Shown here: positions 6,403-11,894 of the stretch, in pieces | Numbering within the stretch: the first letter of the stretch is position 1 | Layout: every line of letters starts with the position of its first letter | Assembly (NCBI GenBank): GCA_030603495.1 | Contig: JAUVXR010000045.1 | Coordinates: forward strand, 1 to 11,894 | DNA from: a bacterium | GTDB taxonomy: Bacteria > Armatimonadota > Zipacnadia > Zipacnadales > Zipacnadaceae | Direction: 5' to 3' | Length of the DNA stretch: 11,894 nt | Notes under the pieces: model-generated | Databases searched by the model: none | What the model was told of the DNA's origin: nothing | What the model saw: only the letters and a program-made list of their open reading frames with translations | Position numbers and translations under genes: made by a program

Positions 6403-7401
6403 TTAGTTCGATGCAGGAGCGGACAGTCCTTTTGCCTCTGCCAGCAATCCCAGCAGGCGCTCCAGGTTGCTCACGCCGTCGGCGAAGGTTGCCAGGGGCT
6501 TGCCTGCGCCGCGGACTGCTTCCACAAAGCGGGTTAGCGACACCTGCATGAAGTCGGTGTACTCGCGCTCTACCCCGCACAGCGTCATAAAGCTGGCGTA
6601 GATGCCCTCAGCGTTATTGCGGCCCTCGTAGTCGGCTATCAGGTCATTAAGCCCCAGCCGGCGGGTCAGCGGCCCCTCGGGGACGTTGCGTACGAGGATA
6701 TGCGCGCGCACCGGTGCGCCGTTGGTGGGCCGGAAGTCGAAATGGGCGTCCACCCGCTTGTGCGCGACGCGGACCTCCTGGCTCCCAAGGTCAACCTCTC
6801 CCGGCCCGACCAGCGCCTCCAGTACACTAAGCGGATGCGGGGCTAGGTCAATCCAGGTCTGCTTGTAGTCGGCGCCCTCTTTACCCCCGTGCGACTCCAT
6901 CTGCATAAAGAAGCTCTTCGGCTGACTGATCAGCTCGGCAAGGCCAACCTGCTCGGCCATATCTTGATACGCTTGCGCGGCCGCGACATACTGCGTATTG
7001 ACGGCAGTGACCACGCCGACCTCTTCAGCGGCTTGCGCCAGCTCCTTGGCTTGGGCGAGAAGCTGCTCCCGGCTCTTATCCCAGTCGTGGACCAGCGGCT
7101 TCTCGCAGATGACGTGCGCGCCGTGCTGGAGAGCAAGCGTAACGTGTTCGTAGTGCCATTCGTTCGGGGAAGCCACCGCCACTATGTCCGGCTGCTCGGT
7201 CTCGAGCATGTGCGTGACATCGGCGTAGCCCGTACCCTCAAAGGGAAAGATACCACGCAGGACGTGAGCGGTGCGCTCGACGGATGCTGCGGAAGTGCCT
7301 GCTAACCCGACCACCTCGCAGCCGAGCTGGTACAGCCACTTAGCGTGGTGCTTCCCGATCCCGGCAGCACCAATAACCACCGCGCGCAAAGGTTCGCTCA
7401 T
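6403..7401 (-). CDS. Gfo/Idh/MocA family NAD(P)-dependent oxidoreductase
   Basis: The product is 332 residues, the usual length for the family. The N-terminal Rossmann fold shows GAAGIGKHH (11-19). CEKPL (99-103) carries the conserved EKP that contacts nicotinamide and substrate. WIDLAPHPLSVL (183-194) is the C-terminal domain motif with the conserved His189. Members oxidise or reduce sugars, inositols or related hydroxy compounds; the substrate is not readable here. It is the first gene before the zinc-ribbon/rSAM run and is separated from it by 36 bases, so it may share the transcript without sharing the function. The start ATG has a weak AGGA upstream. The FucI-like isomerase lies upstream beyond a terminator hairpin, so a sugar-related role is plausible. 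Confidence 0.93.
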   Translation of the reverse strand: MSEPLRAVVIGAAGIGKHHAKWLYQLGCEVVGLAGTSAASVERTAHVLRGIFPFEGTGYADVTHMLETEQPDIVAVASPNEWHYEHVTLALQHGAHVICEKPLVHDWDKSREQLLAQAKELAQAAEEVGVVTAVNTQYVAAAQAYQDMAEQVGLAELISQPKSFFMQMESHGGKEGADYKQTWIDLAPHPLSVLEALVGPGEVDLGSQEVRVAHKRVDAHFDFRPTNGAPVRAHILVRNVPEGPLTRRLGLNDLIADYEGRNNAEGIYASFMTLCGVEREYTDFMQVSLTRFVEAVRGAGKPLATFADGVSNLERLLGLLAEAKGLSAPASN

Positions 7402-7435
7402 GTAGTCTGATCCTGTTCGTGACGCCTGGTTTTCC

Positions 7436-7482
7436 GCCGTGGGCGGATGTTTCGCAAAGGACGCTCAACATTCGCCCCCACA
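7436..7482 (-). repeat. 47-base palindromic repeat, copy 2
   Basis: This is the inverse-orientation copy of 496-542. GGGCGGATGTT and AACATTCGCCC form an 11-bp stem with one mismatch. It lies in the 5' leader region of the dehydrogenase gene, 35 bases upstream of its ATG, and may affect its promoter or leader RNA. Confidence 0.6.
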
Positions 7483-7569
7483 GACAGCCTCCTGATATTG
7501 CAGTCCACCCTCTCGCTCCGAGGGGGAGTGTGGCTTCTTCTCCACGTTTAAAGTTTTTGCCGGAGAGGT

Positions 7570-7607
7570 GTGGAGAACCGGCTTTTTTCAAAAAGCGGGT
7601 TCTCCAC
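7570..7607 (-). terminator. Strong hairpin terminator after the FucI-like gene
   Basis: A near-perfect 38-base inverted repeat: GTGGAGAACC pairs with GGTTCTCCAC, then one G-G mismatch, then GCTTTTT pairs with AAAAAGC around a two-base loop. It lies 31 bases past the minus-strand stop of the isomerase gene. It should end that transcript and separate it from the dehydrogenase/rSAM operon. The T run is in the stem rather than after it, so a processing or mRNA-stabilising role is also possible. The remaining bases of 7402-7638 show only a weak CCAC/GTGG palindrome near 7505-7533 and no gene. Confidence 0.65.
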
Positions 7608-7638
7608 AAAGGCCGTCAATAAATCATATAGGACCGCC

Positions 7639-9357
7639 TCAGCGCTTCGCCCGGGCCAGCTTGGCTATGGTCTCGCCACCGTTCTGGATGTAGAGCAGCG
7701 GCGTGGGCCGGTCGGTCCCCTCGACGTATTCCGGCCGCGCCTGCCACGGGGTGCATGACAGAATGTTGGCCAGGTCCATCCAGTATTCGAGCCGCGAGAC
7801 CTGCAGGTCCCAGGTCATATGGAAGTGGTTGGCCGGCGCGAACTGCTTGTACTCGCCCATGGTGGCGTACTTGGGCACGACGAAGGTATGCGGCCAGGTC
7901 GCCGTCGAGGTTTCGCAGACGGCCTTCGTCATTGCCTCCGGCAGGCTGGTGGTCGTGGCTTCGTCCCAGATCAGCGAGAAGATGTTCTGGGTGGCGCTGT
8001 AGGCCAGCCGACCGGCGACGCCGTCAATGCCGGCTGGCGAGACGAAGAAGACCGAGTTCCCGCCGCCCGGGAAATAGAACTCGTCGGCCAGCGGGAAGCT
8101 GACCCGCGACATGATATCCTCGACGCTGGCGCCGGGCTCGGCTGCCCAGTCGAACGAAGCGCTGCCCGAGTTGTCGCCGTCCACCAGGCCCTTCTTGCGC
8201 CACAGGCCGTCAGGTTCGACGTCGCCCAGGCCCAGGTTATTCGCGAGCCGCTCGAGCTCCCACGGCTCCCAAACCTTGCGGAAGTCCATGAACAGGGGCG
8301 GGTTGCCGCCGCTGAGCCAGGTGAAGTAGAGCTGGGTCAGCAGGCCCTGGACGTCGGCTTCGGTGGCGTAGGGAACGGCCGGCTTGCGGCCGGTGTGGTC
8401 GAATGTGGAGTTGAACAGCGACTCCATGACGTCGGCCACCGGGAGCGGAATGCCCAGCGGCTGCGAGCCCCACTCGAGCTGGCTCATAAATCCGCCGCCG
8501 ACGGCATTGAGATCCGCCATAATGTCGCGGATGACCAGGTACAGCGCCAGGCTCTGGCGGAAGCGCTGCTCGTCGGCGTCATCACGGAGTTCCACGCGCT
8601 CGCCGACCATCTGATCAATCCAGCCACGCAGGTCATCCAGTTCGCTGGGATCGTAGGCTTGCTTGTTGAGCATGTCGGCCAGCAGTTTCATGTCTAGTCG
8701 GGTGATCTCCAGGCCCAGGATATTGCGTGTGGGGATGACGTGAGCCAGCGCCGTTTCCATGCCCATCGAGTCGTGGCCGAAGATCACCACGCGACGGCCC
8801 TTCAGCGCAGCATAGGTCATCGCCCCGTAGCACCAATCCACCAGGGCTTCGGCGGTACCCTCGGTCATCTGCGGATTGGGGCCGGTATCGGGCCAGGTGC
8901 CCACGTTGATGTGCACGAGCTTGCCATACTGGGAGATTGCCCCACTGGCGGCGTGGACGAAGACTACGCCGGGTTTAGGGCCGGAGTTGCCGCAGGTGAG
9001 GTTGAGGGGCATGTCCTGGGGAAACTGCTGGATCAACGAGATCAAGCTGGGCTGCGGGAATGCCCAGGTGTCAGGGACGCAGACGATAGCATCGACACCC
9101 TCGTCCTTGAACTGCCGCGCCACCATGTCCGCCTGGGGTTCGCCGTCCACCAGGATCGGCGAGTAGACCACGTTCACCGGCGTGCCCTCGGGCGTGTGGA
9201 CTCCGTCAGCGATTACGTTAGCTGTCATCTCGACGATGTTGACACAGCGCTGGCGAGACTCTTTGTCAACTCGCGGGTCGCTGGTGGCGCAGACCCCGAA
9301 AGTTGGTACCTTACCAGTTGCTTCAACTTCTGAGGCAAGGCGTGTGATCTTGCTCAT
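7639..9357 (-). CDS. L-fucose isomerase-family protein
   Basis: The product is 572 residues, close to the roughly 590 of E. coli FucI. It shows the FucI/AraA pattern: an N-terminal Rossmann-like part (VCVPDTWAF near 92-100), FGHDSMGMETAL (193-204; compare the GGRSMGMYTA region of FucI), then E333 in ATEADVQGLLTQ and D358 in LFMDFR. These two are 25 apart and likely match the metal-binding Glu and Asp of FucI. NHFHMTW (510-516) supplies the candidate third, histidine ligand. Family members interconvert aldoses and ketoses such as L-fucose and L-fuculose in the cytoplasm, using Mn2+. The exact sugar cannot be fixed, as homologues act on several. The ATG at 9357-9355 has GGGAG eight bases upstream; an in-frame start at 9396 lacks this. 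A hairpin follows the stop codon. No fuculokinase or aldolase is in view. Confidence 0.85.
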   Translation of the reverse strand: MSKITRLASEVEATGKVPTFGVCATSDPRVDKESRQRCVNIVEMTANVIADGVHTPEGTPVNVVYSPILVDGEPQADMVARQFKDEGVDAIVCVPDTWAFPQPSLISLIQQFPQDMPLNLTCGNSGPKPGVVFVHAASGAISQYGKLVHINVGTWPDTGPNPQMTEGTAEALVDWCYGAMTYAALKGRRVVIFGHDSMGMETALAHVIPTRNILGLEITRLDMKLLADMLNKQAYDPSELDDLRGWIDQMVGERVELRDDADEQRFRQSLALYLVIRDIMADLNAVGGGFMSQLEWGSQPLGIPLPVADVMESLFNSTFDHTGRKPAVPYATEADVQGLLTQLYFTWLSGGNPPLFMDFRKVWEPWELERLANNLGLGDVEPDGLWRKKGLVDGDNSGSASFDWAAEPGASVEDIMSRVSFPLADEFYFPGGGNSVFFVSPAGIDGVAGRLAYSATQNIFSLIWDEATTTSLPEAMTKAVCETSTATWPHTFVVPKYATMGEYKQFAPANHFHMTWDLQVSRLEYWMDLANILSCTPWQARPEYVEGTDRPTPLLYIQNGGETIAKLARAKR

Positions 9358-9648
9358 TTTGCTACTCCCTTCAAATCGGCTAAATCTGCTCAGCAAATCG
9401 GCCCCATGCCCTGCACCAGTAGGGCAAGCTGCACCCTTGGGAATCCGGAACAGACACTGGACTGATAATTCGTGGTCAGAGCGCGATTATCCTCTATCCT
9501 CTCGCCGGATTTCAACAGATGAGGCTCTGCCCGACCGGGCCGTTACTAACTCTGATTTGTAGTAGGAAGGAATTATCGGCGCGGCGTAGAAGCTACATAC
9601 AGTGTGTGCTAATATAGAGGTCTTCGGACCCAACAGGAGGGAACACGT
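9358..9648. other. Divergent intergenic region between isomerase and lipoprotein genes
   Basis: About 290 bases hold the control regions of two divergently transcribed genes. I see no convincing coding frame. GATTT occurs three times in the 30 bases before the isomerase ribosome binding site (minus strand), but no clear -35/-10 pair or operator was found for that side. The plus-strand promoter candidate is listed separately. Confidence 0.6.
9587..9615 (+). promoter_or_regulatory. Candidate extended -10 promoter for the lipoprotein gene
   Basis: TGCTAATAT (9607-9615) is an extended -10 element. A weak -35 (TAGAAG, 9587-9592) lies 17 bases before the hexamer. The transcript would start about 25-30 bases upstream of the strong AGGAGG ribosome binding site (9635-9640), which is 8 bases from the ATG. 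Confidence 0.45.
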
Positions 9649-10401
9649 ATGAAAGTCTCTGTCAATATCGTGGGAGTAGTCGTAGTAGCAATGGTGTTGG
9701 TAATAGCATTGAGCGGTTGTCCTAGGAAGGCTCCTGAGCCTACCGGTGCGCCGCCGGTAGTCGGCGGGCCTCCGGTTGGGTCTCCGACTCCCGAGGTGCC
9801 GGCCGGCGAGCTTAACACCCTGGCGGATGTGTGGGACAAGCTGAATGCAAACAGCAGCTATGAGCTGACTATGACTATGCCAGGAGGGGAGGTCGCCACC
9901 CAGCTCATGAAGCTGGAAGATGGCAAGCCGGTGAAAATGAGGATGAACAACCCGGATGGCAGCAGCTTTGTTTTGATGGATATGAAAGAACATCTCATAT
10001 ATATGTGTGCGCCGGAAGAGAACATGGCTATAAAGATGGAGATGAGTGCCTCGGGCGGTGAAGGTGGCGCCACTTCGGACGCAGCCAAGATGATCTTTGG
10101 CCCAGACTCGGTCGAGAGCAATGTGGAACTGAAGACCTCCGAGACGCTGGGTGGAGTGGAGTGCTGGACAGTTAATACAACAACCAAGGGCGAGGATGAG
10201 GACATGGTCGCCAAGCTCTGGGTGAACAAGGCCACGGGCTTGGTGGTGCAGATGGAGGTGGCGGGGGAGACTCTCAAGATGGAGTACAGCCGCCTCAACG
10301 GCATTGCCGACGGCGAATTCGAGCTGCCCGAGGGGCTGGAAGTCATGGACATGGCCGAGGAGATGGGACGGGCGATGTCGGAGGGATTGGCAGAGGAGTA
10401 G
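9649..10401 (+). CDS. Secreted lipoprotein with LolA-like fold
   Basis: The product is 250 residues. The signal peptide ends in a good lipobox, LSGC, with the acylated Cys at residue 24. A Pro/Gly-rich linker (25-53) tethers a soluble domain of alternating short strands. ELTMTMPGGEVATQ, GKPVKMRM, HLIYMCAPEENMAIKM and AKLWVNKATGLVVQMEV are the strand pattern seen in LolA/LolB-like and related 'outer membrane lipoprotein-sorting' proteins. It is Met- and acid-rich at the C-terminus. Known relatives bind lipids or lipoproteins in the periplasm; function here is unproven. A strong AGGAGG supports the start. It is monocistronic in this window, with the dead IS downstream. Confidence 0.85.
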   Translation: MKVSVNIVGVVVVAMVLVIALSGCPRKAPEPTGAPPVVGGPPVGSPTPEVPAGELNTLADVWDKLNANSSYELTMTMPGGEVATQLMKLEDGKPVKMRMNNPDGSSFVLMDMKEHLIYMCAPEENMAIKMEMSASGGEGGATSDAAKMIFGPDSVESNVELKTSETLGGVECWTVNTTTKGEDEDMVAKLWVNKATGLVVQMEVAGETLKMEYSRLNGIADGEFELPEGLEVMDMAEEMGRAMSEGLAEE

Positions 10402-10452
10402 CTGGCCGGTCGCACCTGGCGCAGATGACAAGCGGCAACTGGCTTAGACACG

Positions 10453-10511
10453 GGGCTGCTGTTGGGGGCGACCCGGTTTCGTGTTCAGCCAGTAGTGCTC
10501 TTCCTACTACT
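10453..10511. repeat. Palindrome-rich spacer between lipoprotein gene and IS
   Basis: AGTAGT (10491-10496) and ACTACT (10506-10511) form a 6-bp stem that ends one base before the IS inverted repeat. A weaker GGCTG/CAGCC pairing brackets GGGGGCGACCCGG upstream. The spacer may serve as the lipoprotein transcription terminator or be the palindromic target the IS entered. No U-tract follows. Nothing else is seen in 10402-10512. Confidence 0.3.
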
Positions 10512-10708
10512 AGAGACTGTTGAGAAAGTCTTCAATGATTACCAGCAGACGGTTGCGTCGCAGAGACGGAGTTAAGAGACTTAGGATTTCAGGTTCAGAT
10601 TAGTTCAGATATCGCGTCCTTATCTGCTGGTGACCACCTATCAGGGCACTCAAAGCGGGGCCGGTAGCTATGACCGAGACTTCGTGTATTGAGTTGTCAA
10701 GTGTAGGC

Positions 10709-11428
10709 TCAGGCGAGCTTGGCTGGTAGCTTTGATAAGCAGTTGCTGACCAGTTTCGCCATCTTCTTACAATTAACCACCAGGCAGGTCATCAGCACCT
10801 GGATGGTAACCTTCACCAGGCTCCGGTAGCGCGCCGTCCCTAGACCGTAGAAGTTCTTCTTCTTACTCTTGCGCCCGAAGCGCGCGTCGGGATCAGACGA
10901 GCCCGGCACCTGGGCACGTAGAGTATCCGGTGGCGACTCAGGCAACCGAAACAGGTCTACTTTCGCCTGGAGATGAGTAGCATCAATGATCTGTAGACGC
11001 TCACTCACCAGCCCTGCCTGCCGGGCCTGGGTAATGATCCGGTTGAAAATCTGCTAAAACTTCTCGGGACCCAGCCCGGCAAACCATTTACAGGCCAGGT
11101 GCAAATTGACCTGTTCTTCAATCTCCCGGTCAGACAGACCGCAGAGAAATTGTGGTTCGATGTTGCTCACCACTCTGAGCTTGTCGAAGAGCAGGAAGAC
11201 GACCTTGAACAGCACCAACCGGTCCCATGAAGGCCGCCCATCCGCTTCCGCGAGAGGGACGAAGCTTCAGCGGAGTCCCTTGTCCGAGCAGTAACAGTCA
11301 CTGACTAAGTCGGAGACGAAGCTGAAATCCACAGTTGCGGCGCTCCTGCGCAGCAAATGATCGGACGGGACAAGCTCGTCGTAAATCATGCCGAAGAAGC
11401 TGCTTTGGCTACTGTCTTCGCCTTGCAT
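10709..11428 (-). pseudogene. Broken IS1182-family transposase
   Basis: The reading frame starts MQGEDSSQ with the family N-terminus (MIYDELVPSDHLLRR). It continues through GRPSWDRLVLFKVVF, LSDREIEEQVNLHLACKWFAGLGP and SERLQIIDATHLQAK to SDPDARFGRKSKKKNFYG. It then jumps directly to the C-terminal LGTARYRSLVKVTIQ...CLVVN section, so most of the DDE catalytic domain is missing (junction about 10845). In-frame stops occur at 11267-11269 (TGA) and 11054-11056 (TAG). Two extra in-frame stretches of about 40 bases interrupt otherwise conserved sequence. It cannot make a working transposase. An intact relative might still move it through its inverted repeats. Confidence 0.85.
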
Positions 11429-11475
11429 AGCTCCCATCACTCCCGTGAATAGTCCTGCTGGCACTACAGATTCCA

Positions 11476-11504
11476 ATTCTAGCACGCATCCCCCTTGACA
11501 GCAA
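11476..11504 (-). promoter_or_regulatory. Putative transposase promoter, right IS copy
   Basis: On the minus strand TTGCTG (11504-11499) and TAGAAT (11481-11476) are separated by 17 bases, identical in hexamers and spacing to 99-71 in the other IS end. Confidence 0.6.
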
Positions 11505-11524
11505 GCTCCCCCCCCGGCTACAAT
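11495..11524 (+). promoter_or_regulatory. Outward-facing promoter in right IS end, upstream of secreted-protein gene
   Basis: TTGACA (11495-11500) and TACAAT (11519-11524) with an 18-base spacer point out of the IS toward the gene starting at 11588, about 57 bases beyond the expected transcription start. No other promoter is evident in the 38 bases between the IS end and that gene. Confidence 0.6.
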
Positions 11525-11587
11525 ATAAGACGACTTTCGCAACAGTCTCCGGCGACACAACATACCGCTCAGAAGGGGAGAGCAACG

Positions 11588-11894
11588 ATGTCCAACTTGC
11601 AGCTGACTACTGCTGTATGGGGGGTGCTGGTGTTGTTGGCCTTTGCCACAATCTGCCAGGCTCAGTATCCGGTTCCTGACGATGCTTTGGTCATTGCCAG
11701 CTTTGATGACCGGTATACCCAGGAAATATCCTATGAACAGGCGGGAGTTGAAGAGACAGAGGGGTTACCCGAGGGGCACTGGGCAATCTATCGTCTGCCC
11801 GGCTACTGGATCTCACATTTTGACATCGAGAAGGGCCCCATGGTCGCCTCTGAGGGATATGAGCTACCTCCGTTGAAGACCGAAGTAGCAGTGG
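11588..11894 (+). CDS. Secreted protein of unknown function, N-terminal part
   Basis: The frame is open from ATG 11588 to the window end (102 codons), so it continues outside. AAGGGGAG lies seven bases before the ATG. Residues 1-25 form a signal peptide with a hydrophobic core (VWGVLVLLAFATI) and a likely cleavage after CQA. The mature part starts QYPVPDDALVIASFDD and includes EGHWAIYRLPGYWISHFDIEKG; I recognise no family in it. The IS end lies 38 bases upstream, so the native promoter may have been displaced and the gene may now use the outward IS promoter. Confidence 0.7.
   Translation, partial: MSNLQLTTAVWGVLVLLAFATICQAQYPVPDDALVIASFDDRYTQEISYEQAGVEETEGLPEGHWAIYRLPGYWISHFDIEKGPMVASEGYELPPLKTEVAV

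Larger units (their letters stand above)
10513..11549 (-). mobile_element. Defective IS1182-like element with both inverted repeats
   Basis: The ends GAGACTGTTGAGAAAGTC (10513-10530) and GACTTTCGCAACAGTCTC (11532-11549) are inverted repeats matching at 17 of 18 bases. Inside lies a broken transposase on the minus strand. The element is 1037 bases, well short of the 1.6-1.7 kb usual for the family, because its middle is deleted near 10845. No direct target duplication is visible at the borders. About 180 bases between the transposase stop and the left repeat are non-coding. Confidence 0.85.

Noticed and set aside
7819-8697. Plus-strand 292-codon open frame
   Set aside because: It lies wholly antisense to the FucI-like gene and gives a composition typical of a shadow in GC-rich DNA.
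9487-10431. Long minus-strand open frame opposite the lipoprotein gene (314 codons)
   Set aside because: It is the antisense of a well-supported lipoprotein gene with signal peptide and strong ribosome binding site; its His/Leu-rich product looks like a shadow frame.
10506-11555. Target site duplication for the right IS copy
   Set aside because: CTACTA before the left repeat has no match in CGGCGACAC after the right repeat; no direct duplication of 3 or more bases at the borders is convincing.
1-11894. CRISPR arrays, tRNA or rRNA genes
   Set aside because: No regularly spaced repeats, tRNA cloverleaf with TTC-A loop, or rRNA-like stretch was found by eye on either strand.

Overview
The window looks like a chromosomal (probably metagenome-assembled) contig from a GC-rich, free-living bacterium. 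The mix of an L-fucose-isomerase-family enzyme, a Gfo/Idh/MocA dehydrogenase, a URO-D-like fragment, lipoproteins with a Gram-negative style lipobox and dispersed palindromic repeats would fit Planctomycetota, Armatimonadota, Chloroflexota or a related lineage. No rRNA, tRNA or marker gene is present to fix the phylum.

Layout. (1) 1-143: right end of an IS1182-like element whose transposase would read leftward out of the window; it abuts a 5'-truncated gene fragment (144-456). (2) 457-703: no gene, but several palindromic repeats. (3) 704-7401, all on the minus strand and almost certainly one transcription unit over 704-6366: (in order of transcription) Gfo/Idh/MocA oxidoreductase, a small two-TM zinc-ribbon protein, a radical SAM/SPASM protein with an N-terminal PqqD-like domain, a second protein of the same architecture that has lost its radical SAM cysteines, a large DUF2207-like membrane protein ending in a Cys/Ala/Gly tail, and a class I SAM methyltransferase. 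From the zinc-ribbon gene onward every junction overlaps by 1-7 bases, so the five products are translationally coupled. (4) 7402-7638: a repeat and a strong hairpin terminator. (5) 7639-9357: FucI-like isomerase, minus strand. (6) 9358-9648: divergent intergenic region, then a plus-strand lipoprotein with a LolA-like fold (9649-10401). (7) 10513-11549: a dead, internally deleted IS1182-like element with both inverted repeats. (8) 11588-11894: start of a secreted protein that runs off the window.

The most interesting part is 1447-5983. A SPASM radical SAM enzyme, a catalytically dead paralogue (both with RRE-like PqqD domains) and a membrane-anchored protein with a six-cysteine C-terminal tail lie in one tightly coupled operon. 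The simplest reading is a protein-maturation system in which the rSAM pair modifies the tail of the membrane protein. This is inference: the sequence shows the architecture and the coupling, not the chemistry. A second notable signal is a pair of back-to-back consensus-like sigma-70 promoters sharing one -35 region, conserved in both IS ends, one driving the transposase and one pointing outward into host DNA.
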